Shown one piece after another: positions 1-13,679 of a stretch of DNA of 64,000 nucleotides. Source of the stretch: Muraenolepis orangiensis (lineage: Eukaryota; Chordata; Actinopteri; Gadiformes; Muraenolepididae); NCBI GenBank assembly GCA_027704905.1, contig CM051018.1, positions 15,365,528 to 15,429,527 of the forward strand. Reading direction: 5' to 3'. The notes beneath the pieces are model-generated. The model did no database searches. It was not told the origin of the DNA and worked only from the letters and a program-made list of their open reading frames with translations. A program made the translations under genes and the position numbers. Every line of letters begins with the position of its first letter. Position 1 is the stretch's first letter.

Positions 1-414
1 CCCCCTCCACCCCTCAGCTCATACCATGCTGTCTCTTCATACTGCTGGGGGCAAAAGGGTAGGAGGAGGAGGGGAGGTGTTGGTGAGTTGGCGGGTGGCC
101 GGTGGGGGGGCATTGGCAAAAAAAAAGTACACAGCGTGGAGAAACCAAGTGACGACGTCGCCGTTACCTCGTCACGTTAATAGCGGTTTCAGTGATGACA
201 CATGCGTAAAAAAAAGTATACGGCAGAGGTGGTGGTGGTGGTGTTTGTGAAGTATTTCCCCCCCGCCCCCCCCCCCCCCGGTCGTTCTTTTCCGTCGTGG
301 CTCAACATTTTTCCACATTTCGAGCCTTTGTCTCATTCCTTTGTTGCCTCCTCACACCATCTGGCCCTCCGCCTCTTCTGCCTCTCCTGCCTCTCCTGCC
401 TCTCCCCCCCCCTC

Positions 415-423
<9 letters not shown>

Positions 424-505
<82 letters not shown>
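424..505. repeat. (CT)n, about 82 bp
   Basis: Pure dinucleotide tract preceded by a C/T-rich region. Flanking 506-1340 is unique DNA without a recognised feature. Confidence 0.95.
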
Positions 506-509
<4 letters not shown>

Positions 510-1340
510 GGTTGCTCCTCATTCGTAGCCACCGCCAGGTGAAGCGCTCTCCAGGGTTATCTGTTTTATTATGTCACGTGACTTTGTCAGAAGGAAAGCA
601 GAGCGTTGGTATAGCTTGTAGCGTGTTTGAACAGTGAGCCAATAGTTGTTCTTTCGCTGCCTGCGGGAAATGAAAGAAAGGAACACTCTTATTGATATTG
701 GCTTACCGGCCGACTCATGCTTACATGAGAGTGGGTGTGAGGGCATCAACGGGATGACCCCTGTGCATTTTATTGGGGGGGGGAAATAAAAACCTGTTTT
801 ATAACGCAACCTGGGTTGAGTTGAAAGGTCACACTGTGCTACAAAGAACATTCCGTGGTATTTTTTTAACCTTTTTTAACCTAATCTTTTTACATAAATG
901 TAATTGTCGATTTGTTTTCAATTATGCTATGGTTTGTTATGGCCCCTACCTTGCGCGATATCTACATCCCGAGTCTATTTAAATATCATGTATCCCGTCT
1001 GAAAGCATGAGTTTACAACCTTTACAAATACTACACAGACAACATCAACAGCCATTTTCCATGTGCCATCCTTTCCTCACTTCCTGTCTTCCTCACCAGA
1101 GCAGAGTCAGAGGAAGTGATGTAACACAAATCAGAGCCCAGGGGCATTTTGTCTCCCCACACCGAGGATTTGGGTGATGAATCATCGAGTGACGGGAGAA
1201 AAATTCCAAATTGTAAATGTCAAACTTTCACTTACTTCAACTGTTTACTGGACCTGCCGGCACTAAGTAATACCTTCAAATTAACCGATTTATTATTTTC
1301 ACTCAGCCACTCAGTGAAGTATAGTGTGTTGTTATTTAGA

Positions 1341-1530
1341 CAACGCTGCCACCAGCCATTCAAATGGCTGCTTGAGGGCTCCTCCGTAAGACAAGGACAG
1401 GATGAGGAATTATTTTTTATTGCAAGACTTTGAATAATGGTGAACAGAGCAGATGGTATATGCTAGAGCTCTTCCCCGAGTGTGTGTGGTGGTGGCTGTT
1501 TTAACATGTGGGCCTTGATTGACAATGACT
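1341..1530. repeat. Dispersed repeat, copy 1 of direct pair
   Basis: GCTGCCACCAGCCATTCAAA ... GGCTGCTTGAGGGCTCCTCC ... GAACAGAGCAGATGGTATAT matches 2059-2245 in the same direction, about 720 bp away. Type of element not recognised. Confidence 0.65.
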
Positions 1531-2058
1531 TTAACCAGCCATCAACCTCACACTCTCCACATACCCCCAATGCAAAATTGAGGCTGGGCAAATTCCCAAA
1601 AGCCTCCCTCCTCCTACGCTATTCCACCCTCCCCCGCCTTTCTCTCGGTTGGTTTCTCTTGACTGGCATTTGCTGGTTTATCTGGATGGGCTGGGAGACT
1701 GGACAGCTAGGCCACGGTGGTAGCTCCTTCAAGGGCCCACCAACAGCCTCCCGGTAAGGTTTACCCTCCACCAGGGCGACGAGGCATCTTCCCCCCCCCC
1801 ACCTCCATCTGGAGCATGGGGCCTTGGGCTGCTGCGCTGGCTAGTGGAGTTTCTGCAGGATCTGGGCTGTTGCGGGCTGGATCCAGGGGCGGCTACCACA
1901 GGTGGTTGCTCCTAGCTGTTGCTGCGCCACCACCCCTGTCCTCTGCTGGGCCCCACCAGTGGCCGTGGATGCCGGCGGAGAAAGGGGTTGGTGCTGGGAG
2001 GTGGCTGTGCCTTGTCCTGGTCGGCGCTGTTCCTGTTCATGCGTGGGTGTAGCAGACG

Positions 2059-2245
2059 ATGCTGCCACCAGCCAATTAAATGGCTGCTTGAGGGCTCCTC
2101 CTGAAGACAAGGACAAAGGGTGATAAGGAGTTTATTGGTTTATTGCAATATTTTGAATCATTGTGAACAGAGAAGGTGGTACATGCTAGTGCTCTTTACA
2201 GGTGGTGGCTGGTTTAACCTGTCGGCCTTGATTAACAATGACCTA
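2059..2245. repeat. Dispersed repeat, copy 2 of direct pair
   Basis: Direct repeat of 1341-1530 with scattered differences. The GC-rich stretch between the copies (1690-2058) is not repeated elsewhere in the window. Confidence 0.65.
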
Positions 2246-2444
2246 CAGGTGTGCAGCTTCACCAGCCATAGAGTAATAACTAACTCAGGCCAGGTGAGGC
2301 TGCTTAAACCAACCACCAACCACACACATGATTGCCATCCAGCTTCTACATACACTTTGAAACAAGTGACGTTGTCACAATGTGATGCATCTCTACGCCA
2401 GTGTCCATGGGATTAATCTCAGAAACCACTGACGTGTAACACAC

Positions 2445-2445
<1 letters not shown>

Positions 2446-2487
<42 letters not shown>

Positions 2488-2510
2488 CTGTGTGTTTGTT
2501 TGTGTGTGTA
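2446..2510. repeat. (TG)n, interrupted
   Basis: TG repeat with CC and TT interruptions. 2511-2849 is unique without a gene. Confidence 0.9.
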
Positions 2511-2849
2511 TATGACACACCTTAAAAGGTCTACCGGTTGGTACAGTCCAACGTATAGCGGTGTAGGCAGGGGCGACCTCGAGCTAGACATTATAAATCC
2601 GGGTGGACACTGCCCGCTCGTGATGTAACAACAAGGTCACATGACAATTTTGACATGACTAGTAATGGCTGGTCATCACACTCGCGCTAAAATAGGAGCC
2701 CTTTTAGCCCAGCCTTCAGCGTGATAAGATGTAATCAAGCGGAACCGGCAGCGGCCAACGCCCTGTCTGTCCGTTTAGTGCGGTTATTGCAGTTTGTCGG
2801 CTTTACTGCGTGACATCCCTGCAACTATGAGTCCTATGAGTCCTCTTCA

Positions 2850-2854
2850 CCCCC

Positions 2855-2885
<31 letters not shown>

Positions 2886-2900
2886 ACGCACACACACACA
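2850..2900. repeat. Poly-C run followed by (CA)n
   Basis: About 21 C then about 30 bp of CA with one CG. Confidence 0.9.
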
Positions 2901-2924
2901 TAAGCACCACATCTGCCGTCTGGC

Positions 2925-3015
2925 AATTTCAGAGGTTGCTGGTTCGATCCCCTTAGATCCTGGCTGAAAGGGCCCTTCAGCAAGATGCCTCGCCGTCACA
3001 ACCGTAACTGAATTC
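2925..3015 (+). mobile_element. SINE head fragment
   Basis: Contains GGTTGCTGGTTCGATCCCC (B-box region) followed by CAGCAAGATGCC, resembling family B SINEs. It is interrupted on both sides by (CA)n and (TG)n tracts. Confidence 0.5.
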
Positions 3016-3017
3016 CA

Positions 3018-3019
<2 letters not shown>

Positions 3020-3084
<65 letters not shown>
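3020..3084. repeat. (TG)n, 65 bp
   Basis: Pure tract; 3085-3560 after it is unique with no gene seen. Confidence 0.95.
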
Positions 3085-3085
<1 letters not shown>

Positions 3086-3565
3086 AAACAGAAGGACTGA
3101 TAAACCGAAGGCCATTTCTGTTGCATAACGTCAGCACAGAAATCTCAAAAATGACAAGCATGCAAGGCCCAACAGTGGTGATGAAGAGCACCCTGCCGAC
3201 ATCACCTCATATGCAGTGAGTTGTGGGGGCTACAGAGCGAACCCAGACCCTGTATCCCTGTTAAACATAATTTGCCATTTAACTACTGATAATAAATTCC
3301 TCACACCGGTCTTAACTTCAGTCTCCATCGGAAAGGAATTTGAGCAGCTTGCCCTGAAGCGTGAGGGTCAACATCTCACTGTGATGGCTTGTTAAAGGAG
3401 CTACTCAGCAGGTCCACTGGGGCCCTTATTAAACCTACTCACGCTTGGTCTCTTTTGTTGAACATTTTTACTTGTCGAGAAACTAACTTGTTAGGTTTTA
3501 CTCATTTTACCCTCACATGCAGGTGACTGATCATCATCATGACTGGATCTACTTTTAACCAATAC

Positions 3566-3576
3566 GCACACACACA

Positions 3577-3624
<48 letters not shown>
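3566..3624. repeat. (CA)n with CAA interruptions
   Basis: 59 bp; 3625-4730 after it is unique, with no gene seen. Confidence 0.9.
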
Positions 3625-4734
3625 TTGTGAATTGGATGCGTGGACATAGCAGGAGAGAGGACTGCTGTGACCAAGATGATGACTTCTCTATAGATCTTTA
3701 GTACTTCTGTTATGAACCAATGTATTTCCAATGGGTGAAGGAGATTCGCATGATTAGTTCCGATCTGCTATGAATAAAGAGGCTTTCGAACCTATACATC
3801 CCTAGACGCAATCTGAAACTGTCATTTTCAGACATCTGGTTGTCCTTATTTTGGAGGTGTTAAATCGACATGCTATTGCTCTGAAACTACGAAAAAGGGG
3901 TATTACCTAAATTATCATTTGGTTTATAAATATACAGAAAAAATATCTAAACTTATTAGAACACAACAGACATTTTTATTTATTGATCGCATTGTTTGGC
4001 ATTTTGAAAAGCAAAAGGGTGGAGGATAAGTTCTGTTGAACACTGTGAACCGAGCCCCTCAACACAGCAGACAGCAGAACAGGTTTCAGGCCTCGGTTTG
4101 GAGTGAGCACTTTAACTCGCTTGTTCGGCCAACCATGAAAATAAGTGGAGAAAAGAAATGGAATCAGCCAGACTAAATGGATCAACAAAGAGCCGAGGCT
4201 AGAACAATTAAAACTAGTTCAGTTCAATAACTCTGTCCATATAGGCCGGCCGGAGGAGCTAACACTTGAGCCTCTCTCTACCAAAGCAGATGTAGTTAGA
4301 CGCTATAGGCTAGAACAATAGCCCTGCAAGGCCCCCCGTTCTGACTTGTGTGGATTTAAAGGTCTGTTGCCAACCTGTTTACTGTCCATGCCAGGGTCTG
4401 GAGACCTGGGAGTCTGGAGGTTAAAGCGTAACAGCAGACGGCAGAAATACTTTCAGTGACGGTGGCTGAAGGACGGTGCGGTTCAAATAAAAATGCTAAT
4501 GCGGAGTTTTCCAGATGTGAGTTTTTTTTGCAGATTCTTTTTGTTTTTGGAGATTCGTGGCAACTCGCCCTGGCAGGAAGGGAGTCACAAGTCAGAGTCA
4601 CAACACCAAAGTATGTGGTTTGATTCTAATTAGCAGGGAGGGAGTGGGGAAGGCTGGGTTACTCATTGTTGGGGTTTTTCGTTCACACATAAACAGAGGG
4701 AAATGCAGAGGGAGTCAGACTCAGTAGGCCCCGG

Positions 4735-5071
4735 GAGATGGGGTATACCTATGTATGTCTGTCCGATTATCCGTAGTTCTGGTCCGTCGTTGCTCCTTCC
4801 GGGTGATATCGAAGTTAGTTTCAGCGTACAATCAATGATCCCTCAAACTAATTCTCTCACCATTGATATTCACTAGAAAAACAGTTTGGGCCAGAACTGT
4901 AACACACCTGGAGGTAACACACCTGGAGTAACACACCTGGAGGTAACGTACCTGAAGCCAATCAAGTAGTAATTAAGCAGGAGGCTTAAATGCCCACAGC
5001 AACCATACGGCCGGTCGAGGGAGGTTGGCAGACTGACTCCCCAGCCGTGCGGTTAGAGAGAAGAGAAGAGA

Positions 5072-5104
<33 letters not shown>

Positions 5105-5262
5105 AGAGAAGGCGAGTGTAGAAGATAGAGAGAAGAGAGAGAGAGAGTGTGGAAGCAAGTTGACTGATTGTACTCGATATCGATATCACCCGGAAGGAAC
5201 AACGACGGACCAGGACTACGGATGATCGGACAGACATAGGGATATCCCATCTCTGTTGTTGT
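4735..5262. mobile_element. Fold-back (terminal inverted repeat) element
   Basis: Left arm 4735-4840 and right arm 5163-5262 are reverse complements at roughly 85% by eye (shared ATCCGTAGT.CTGGTCCGTC and TTCCGGGTGATATCGA). About 320 bp between them hold a 15-bp tandem (TAACACACCTGGAGG, 4900-4950) and an ATT run. This fits a non-autonomous DNA element or MITE. No transposase is present and target duplications are not clear. Confidence 0.55.
5072..5103. repeat. (ATT)n
   Basis: About 10 units inside the fold-back element. Confidence 0.9.
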
Positions 5263-5940
5263 GATAGTCACACACACAATGATTATTAAGGCTTTATGTG
5301 CCCAACTCAAAGATATCATATAACATAGATACTCCCGCAGTGAGCATTTCATTTCTTCTGGTGTGTATGTGTCTTCTTCTGAGTTCACTTGATGTCCAGT
5401 TGGACAATCCATGAACTTCTCCCATCTGTGGCTATTAACCAGCCACTACTCCCCTCGCTTTGTCTGAGCTCCATAAAGTCCAGCTGGACACTCAATAAGC
5501 CTGACAAGGCCCTGATAAAACATGGATCCATTCATACTTTCACGAGTGGGAAGCTGACTCCCTCGCGTAATCCTTGACTTATGTTTTTTGTTTCGAATGT
5601 CGAAACTTTGCTCTGTGCTCCCTCCTATGATGTGATCATCCTACTTGGGCGTATGGGCGATCCTATGAATAAGAGATCAGATGAAATCGCTCAAGCTCAA
5701 AAAGATGTCTTGTGTTTTGAACAGCTGGAAGCATCATTTCTCCCCCCCCCCCCACGACTGTATTTGACCAAGATCAACCCCTTACCTTAGATAACCCTCT
5801 AAGTGTACACCAATGGTGAATGCTTTCACTATGCAGTGCGAGTGTAGTCTGTCTCTCGCTCTTTACTTCTCTGTGCCCTTCTGTATCCCCTGCTGGCTGC
5901 TGCCAGGGGCCCCGCAGCAATGCCGGCCCCATCTGGGAGT

Positions 5941-6012
5941 CCCCCCCCCCCCCCCCTCCTCTCCTCCCCCTCCTCTCCCCCTCTCCTCCCCCTCCTCTCC
6001 CCCTCTCCTCCA
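5941..6012. repeat. C-rich (CTCCTCCCC)n tract
   Basis: Poly-C then CTCCTCCCC-type units. 5263-5940 is unique with no gene seen. Confidence 0.85.
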
Positions 6013-6156
6013 CACCCCTCACAGCTTGATCTCCATTGTCTCACTAATCCACCGCTATTAACATTGCATCACCGCTAGGCCCCCCCGAAACTCTCCCTCT
6101 CTCCAACAGCCTGCAATCTAATTAACAGTCCCGGATAGAGGTGGGGTGGGGCATGA

Positions 6157-6300
<144 letters not shown>

Positions 6301-6386
6301 TGTGAGTCTGTGTGTAAGTGTGTGAGGTTAACAGGATCCGATGGATTAGCGCCTACTGATAACGGGGCCGCTACAGGTGCCAGAAT

Positions 6387-6427
6387 GGGGGGGGAGGGGG
6401 AGGGGGGGAGGGGGTGGGGGTGGGGGG
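6387..6427 (+). repeat. G-run cluster (quadruplex-prone)
   Basis: Six G runs of five or more separated by single A or T bases. Confidence 0.8.
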
Positions 6428-7091
6428 CTCACCCAAGACGGGGGTCTTGCTTTTCAGTTGGACTTGGCAGCATCGCTGCCGCCTGCGCCTTGACATATGG
6501 CCGACTCAGCGCTGCTCCAATACCGAACCCTGCAATCAGATATCGTGGGCCCCTGTGAACAGGTTGAAATATAACAGAGCCGTATCCCAGTCGCATTCTA
6601 AATACCACAAAAACAAAAATAATACTTTCTGAATTTCTGATATTTTACACGATTCAAAGGAAATAGTAGATGAAGAGGATGACGGACTGATCTACTAATC
6701 GTCGTGCAGGGACGATCTTCCAGACAATAATGGATCCTCTGTACTCGCCAGGCTGGCATCGCCCGTCAAGATTGTTTGGTATGAGTTAAGGCTCATGGAT
6801 CAATATCTATCTATCTATCTCTAGCAGGAAAAAGCGCTACGGATGGATTCCTTTAGTGCTTAGGCGCTGGGGCGCAAGTAGCCCCACAGTAGGCACATTG
6901 GACCCAGACAGCCCCGGCGGCGGTGGTGGTTGGAGGTCTCGGAGCCTGGAAGCCAACCGGGGCTTTTTGTGCTTCAAGGTTGTGGTCGGGCTAAAGTGCT
7001 GCCTCGTTTACTGTAAGTCCACCAGCTGAGCTAGCAAAGCACACACCCCCCTGTGGCCTGGGAACCATTCCTCAATATTTCTGTGGGGGAG

Positions 7092-7118
7092 AGTGTGTGT
7101 GTGTGTGTGTGCGCGCGT

Positions 7119-7178
<60 letters not shown>
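7092..7178. repeat. (GT)n with GCGCGC interruptions
   Basis: Two GTGCGCGCG steps inside a GT tract, a Z-DNA-prone alternation. Confidence 0.9.
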
Positions 7179-7179
<1 letters not shown>

Positions 7180-7327
7180 TTATGTATGTGATTCTTGAGA
7201 CATGAAAGCGAGACAGCTCCATTCCAAATCATACACACCCTTCCTTCATGGTTGACATTCTTTGGCCTTGTACGGCAGACAGGGAATCAGACCGAGAGCT
7301 CATGAGCAGAACATTACCCAGAAGGGC

Positions 7328-7329
<2 letters not shown>

Positions 7330-7363
<34 letters not shown>
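7330..7363. repeat. (CT)n
   Basis: 34 bp pure tract. Confidence 0.9.
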
Positions 7364-7366
<3 letters not shown>

Positions 7367-7664
7367 CTCCATCTCCCTAGAAGACCTAGCTCCACCGCAA
7401 GACACCAGCCGCTCCACCCTGAACCAACACCCCCCAACCAAGACCCTGACGGAGGAAACATGGATACAACTTCTCCTACCACTTCAAATCAACATTATAG
7501 CCACCACATTATCCTGTAACGGAGGAGAACCAACAATACAATCCAAAGACTAAGACCAAAGACCAAGTTGTTATTCCCCTCTACTCAGACAACATCCTGG
7601 TACTACGCTTCTATTAAGTTGTACACATGCTCTGATGATGGCGAAATGATTGATCCGAATGATT

Positions 7665-7666
<2 letters not shown>

Positions 7667-7709
<43 letters not shown>
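7667..7709. repeat. (TC)n
   Basis: 43 bp pure tract followed by CCCTCCCTCCCC. Confidence 0.9.
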
Positions 7710-7714
<5 letters not shown>

Positions 7715-8466
7715 CCTCCCTCCCCTCCCCCCCGAGGGTTCCATATGACTCAGTGTTCACAGCCTAGTGCTCAGTGTGGCTTGCGTGGCTGCCAGAGGAA
7801 ATGCCAGTCTATGTTCTCATAGCCTCATAGCCGTACACTCATTATCTCTGTCTTTCCATGTGTGACAGTCAGACATTTTTTTAAGAAAAACAGGGCATTT
7901 CGGACATTGTAATGAGATCAAAACCTTTTTTTGTCTTTTAAATAACATGTCATTTTGTCTCTCTCTCTCTCTGCAGACCAACAGATACATCTGTGTGTCT
8001 ATCACAACCAGACCATCTCATAGCCTTGGTGAAGGTTTCAACCTCTGACTCATGGTGGAAATGATACATGCATGGATCTGCCACTTGTACTTCCAAACAC
8101 CTGGTGTGTGTTTTGGAAGTGAAATTTAGGTCTGTGCAAGATGACTCGATTTAGATAAAAACTAAAATATATAAAAGTGTGATGAAAAGCAGGACGGCAT
8201 AATATCAGGCTATCAGTGCTTGGGCCCGAATGCAGAGAGAGAGAGAGAGAAAGCCTTAATCAATTCAACAAAAGCCTTTTCCCGAGCAGACAACACAAAA
8301 TATGCAGACTGAGAAAATAGGGCAAAATCAAACCATAACAGACAAACCATGAGCAGCAGGCAGATACAGGCCACAGAAACACAAGGAACAACCGGAAAAA
8401 CAAACTTCAGTACACACACACAGACACAGATGAGCACAGTACACTACTTAACACAGGTGTAATGAT

Positions 8467-8467
<1 letters not shown>

Positions 8468-8552
<85 letters not shown>
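8468..8552. repeat. (GA)n, one interruption
   Basis: 85 bp with one GG step. 7710-8467 is unique with no gene seen. Confidence 0.93.
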
Positions 8553-8556
<4 letters not shown>

Positions 8557-8730
8557 AGAAAACAGACAACACATTAATGACTGTTCCCTCTCACTCACTT
8601 CCCCCATTACAGCTGGAATTGAAAGCCAACAGGGAGGCCAGGTTGTTTTTTCAATTTTTTTTTCTTCTTTCCCACAATTCCCCGGGGCATGGTGTGCATG
8701 CGTGTAAGTGGCAGCCCTCAGCGCTTGACA

Positions 8731-8803
8731 AGCCCCCCCCCCCCCCCCTGCTCATCTCCTCCACCAACCACACCCCCCCCCACCCCCCCCCCCCCCCCCC
8801 CCC
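8731..8803. repeat. Two poly-C runs
   Basis: About 18 C at 8731-8748 and about 30 C with single A bases at 8772-8803. Confidence 0.85.
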
Positions 8804-8888
8804 GCCTCCACAGGCGTCATGAGTGACACACAGACTGAAGAATGCACACACAGATGCCTCCCCCACCCCCTCCTCCTCCTCTTTCTCG

Positions 8889-9029
<141 letters not shown>

Positions 9030-9361
9030 CAAACAAAATGTTGTGTGTTCAAACAATTGTTCTCACTGACAGAGAAACACCATATCTCCCTCTTTATATG
9101 AATACTGTGTCCACTGTGTCCAACATATACTTCCACACCACTGAGAGAACACACAGTGAACACAAAACTCAACTGCATGGCTGGCTACACACACACACAC
9201 AGTGCCATGTGACTCACGCCATTCTGGATGAATGGAGCTGAAGGCATGTATCTAGTTCATTGTTAATCAGAGCAGCCTTTTAACAAGCTCCTAATTAAAG
9301 CTCTCTGGGTTTAATTTGGTATCGGCATCGGAAATAATTACCGCCCCGTCCCTTCACCCCT

Positions 9362-9363
<2 letters not shown>

Positions 9364-9397
<34 letters not shown>

Positions 9398-9445
9398 ACA
9401 CATCGTCACACACACACACACACGCGCGTGTGCACGCACACACGC

Positions 9446-9489
<44 letters not shown>

Positions 9490-9510
9490 ATCCACACCCA
9501 CACACACACA
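9364..9510. repeat. (CA)n compound with CG steps
   Basis: CA runs broken by CATCGT and CGCGCGTGTGCACG. Confidence 0.93.
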
Positions 9511-9845
9511 TGGCCCGGTCACAGCGTTATCTCATATTACTCATAACATAATCTCACAGGTACCAGGGAACAGACCGCCAGTAGTAAATTGATTCACGGC
9601 GGCGTCCTTGTGGCGTGACATCATTGGCATGGCAACGTCCAAAGCAAAGCCAAGCCTCTCTCAGGCCAGTCTTGTGATCCCGGGGAGGGAAACAGGGGAA
9701 GATTCTAGAGTGTGTGTTATGTAAAATTATGAAATGATTAGACCATAAGAAAGGAAGTCCTAATGCGTAATGTATTATTTGGTCTTGTGTCAACAAGTGG
9801 AGTATAATAAATCCCTGTTGGACTTTGGCCTATTTTCTAAATCTA

Positions 9846-10158
9846 AATCCGGAGGATTGAATCCTCTTTATTGGTCACATACACACGTACACACCCAGTT
9901 AAATTAGTTTCTCTGCATTTAACCCATCCTAGTATTAGGGGCAGTGGGCAGCTATTGTATATATACACAGCACCTGAGGAGCAGTGTAGGGGTCTAGGTG
10001 CCTTGCTCAAGGGCACCTAGGAGGCCAAACTGGCACTTTTGACTTTTTACTGAGTACCAGTTCTCAACCCGCACTTGGTCCGTTTCGGGGACTTGAACCG
10101 GCCACCCTCCCAAGGGTTCCCAAGCCAAGTCCCAACACACTGAGCTACTGCCGCCCCT
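9846..10158 (-). mobile_element. tRNA-derived SINE, family A, minus strand
   Basis: On the minus strand it opens with a tRNA-like head: A-box-like TAGCTCAGTGTG and B-box GGTTCAAGTCC (about 10093-10150). A body with GTGCCCTTGAGCAAGGCACC and a 3' end with GGATGGGTTAAATGCAGAG follow. It shares this whole layout with 54414-54620 in the opposite orientation. Confidence 0.75.
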
Positions 10159-10408
10159 TTTTGTAACTTTTACAGGGATATAGGAGGATTGATGCAGGTG
10201 AAGGTCACCCTACACAAACAAGAAAGCCCCCTCTTGCACACAGTTTGCTAGACACACACATTTTCGGTCATTGGCTTGGAGGGGATCTGTCAGTGGGCTT
10301 ATGTCAGCAGCGGTCAGCTTGGTAATCATTCCTCTCTTTGGGAAACCAGAGATGAGCCTTTTCCCTGGGTTTAAGCCCCACTGACTCACTCACTCTCATT
10401 CTTTTGTG

Positions 10409-10411
<3 letters not shown>

Positions 10412-10444
<33 letters not shown>

Positions 10445-10505
10445 GTGTGCGTGCGCGTGCGTGCGCGCGCGTGTGCGTGTCTGTGTGTCTGTGTGCATGT
10501 GTGTA
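10412..10505. repeat. (GT)n compound with GTGCGC steps
   Basis: GT then GTGCGTGC and CGCGCG segments, Z-DNA-prone. Confidence 0.9.
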
Positions 10506-10908
10506 CGATAATCTGGGGCGATTTAGACCCTAGCTCGGTACTGATTCTCTCATATTGCGCTGTATACAGATTCAACCTGAAGCCTTCCGATCTACTGGTA
10601 ACCTCGTCCTATCAAACGTGTTCAATATTTACCACTTCAAATTGTCACAAACGGCCCCCCGATCAAATCATGTAGTCTCACAGCTCAGTGACTACATGAC
10701 TGCTCTGAGCTGACAAATAGCCAATGAAAAATGATTCTTGTAAAGCGACTCCAAATGTCAAACCTTCAAACCCATACATCAGACGCCACTCAAAATGGCC
10801 AAAGCACCAAACACTTATTTGGTTGTGTCTATTCTTATACTTACTCTTAAAATGAAAATAAAATATCCACTATAATATATAAATACAGTACTCGTTTTGA
10901 TCTCGAGA

Positions 10909-10909
<1 letters not shown>

Positions 10910-10987
<78 letters not shown>
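10910..10987. repeat. (CA)n, 78 bp
   Basis: Pure tract. 10988-12110 after it is unique with no gene seen, apart from G runs at 11349-11394. Confidence 0.95.
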
Positions 10988-10989
<2 letters not shown>

Positions 10990-12111
10990 CAGGAACCAAC
11001 TGAGGAGGACGTTCGGGTTTAGCATTACAAGTCGTTATTTGGTGTATTTGGTGTCTCAAGATCTTAAAGTGTGAAATCGAGGTATGATTTTCCAAAATCA
11101 TGTATAGTGTGTGCCCAGCATGAACGTGACAGACAGTCATCGTTGTGGAAAACAGGGACATGAATGAATCAGCTACATGACGCAGCGTTCATACGGGAAG
11201 GAAGGAAGGAAGGGAGAGTCACATTGCCATCAGCGGATTAAAATGCCCATGGATTCAGCGGCTCAGCCTGTGACTCACACTCATGATGGCTGGATGGATG
11301 CTACACGATATCCTGGCTCATTGGCTGGCTGCTTGCTGGGGAAAAACGGGGGGGGGGGTGGGGAGAGCATGTTTTCAGGGTGGGGGGGGGGGGGGACGTT
11401 GTCTTTCGTTCAACATATTGAATTGAACACAATTACTGTAAAGCACCTCTTGCACGAAACCAATTGCAACAAAAGGGGGCGACATCCATGACCAAGTAGA
11501 ATAGTAGGTCGACAGTCTCAAATCTCTGGAGAGGAAGTTCTGCAATGTTCTCGACTTGTTCCGAGAAATGAAAACTGAAAGTAAAAGGCCCTGCCTTGAT
11601 GAATTCAAAGATAAGTAAAAGTCATTACATTTTCGGTGAAACATCGTTCATTCGTCACGTTCAGTGTTTCAAATCCCCATACACAGGATGAATAATACAC
11701 CTGTCCTTCTTCCGTACAGGAACATCCCGTGTAGTTAGTCATAACCTCTTTGTGCATTTACAGTAAACAACACAATTCCCCACTCCTGTTTCCTTCGGGT
11801 ATTATTCTCTCTCTCTCTGATTGTCCAGGCTGTCATGACAACGAGCATTAGGTCATGCATCAACCAATCTTTTTAGCCAAGAACGTGGTGTGTAGGACTA
11901 ACTTTATTTGTTATAACTATGCAGCGAAGTAAATTTAACCGAATGCTGACATCCACCGTTGAAGGGCATCATTATAAGTAATCAATCAGTAATCATCATG
12001 TAATCATTATAAGTCATTATAAGTCAGTAAGTGGTATTAGGAGGCAGATAACTGCACACCGCAACATCATGAATGTGATTGTGTGACTTTGGATTGTACT
12101 TTGCCTATACA

Positions 12112-12300
12112 TTCAAGATGTTTTTTATTTGCCATGTGCAATAAGTACAATGGAATGCTTTCTCCCCATTCCCTTCCCGCAGTAGGAATTTCCTACAACA
12201 ATACTATTCAAAGCTATACAATACTATACTATACTCAACAATACTTTACTATACTAACACTATATACTACCTCTGATATGCTATACTATATACTATAAAC
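12112..12300 (-). mobile_element. LINE 3' end, TTGTATC-tail family (copy a)
   Basis: ACAATGGAATGCTTTCTCCC and CCCTTCCCGCAGTAGGAATT match four other copies in the window (15790-15931, 22098-22210, 41836-42066, 49270-49622). No coding part remains. It is followed by an ACTATACT-rich stretch. Confidence 0.55.
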
Positions 12301-12699
12301 AGACTTAACAGACTAACAAATAGCCTTTAGGTAAGCCATTATCCGTTAGACAAATTTGTATGTGTCACTTGTAAAAAGCGAGAGCATACCTTAACTACTA
12401 GACATCGTTTTATGTCTAAGGGTGCCTTTTTTATGTAGTCTGACGACTACTAGCCAAATCTAATTTCACCCAGAAATACAGCCAAGTAGGCCAACACCCA
12501 TTTCACTCATTCAACCGCTATTGGCTTCCATTTTACAGTCCTTAAAAACTGTCCACGTATTTGCAAGAGCAATTGTTTTGTTTCGGTGACAGCGAGGTCA
12601 TAAGGGGGGACCTAATGATGTGGAAAGCTGCATGAGAGCAGGGGGGTAAGGTTGAAAAGATCCACACTGTGACAGCTGCCATACAGTTACATATACTTG

Positions 12700-13039
<340 letters not shown>

Positions 13040-13492
13040 CGGGAGGGGGGTTCGGGTAAAATCTCCTTCACCACCTCCCAACTGCTGCTGAAAACCTGTC
13101 ACTCAGGAACGTTTAGTCCCCCCAGCCCACCTCTCTGGACGGATTCATGGGATTTCAGTGTGAGGTTGGTACTTTAGTGAATCCCCCCTATAGGTAAGTG
13201 GAGCCATAAACAAATAAAAATAGATAGGCCTAATACATGTGACACCAGAACATATATTAACCGAACCTAACAAAGCAACAATAGTTGTTTCCGGAGATTC
13301 AAATAAAAAAAGGAAGGGAACTCTTCGATCACGATCCATCACGAGGTGATCAAGTAGGCAACTTGGGTTAAAGAGCTAAAATGACATGACTGCTATCTAG
13401 TGGTGGTAAGAGGTCATTGCGCTAAAACCTATTTTATAAAGTCATTTTCGGATATACAAGCGGCCTGCACACTATTTTCATTGTGTCGTGCG

Positions 13493-13622
<130 letters not shown>

Positions 13623-13679
13623 GACCTGGCAGTACGAAATTGTGTTATTCATCTTGTTAAAATGAATACTTGTGAACTG

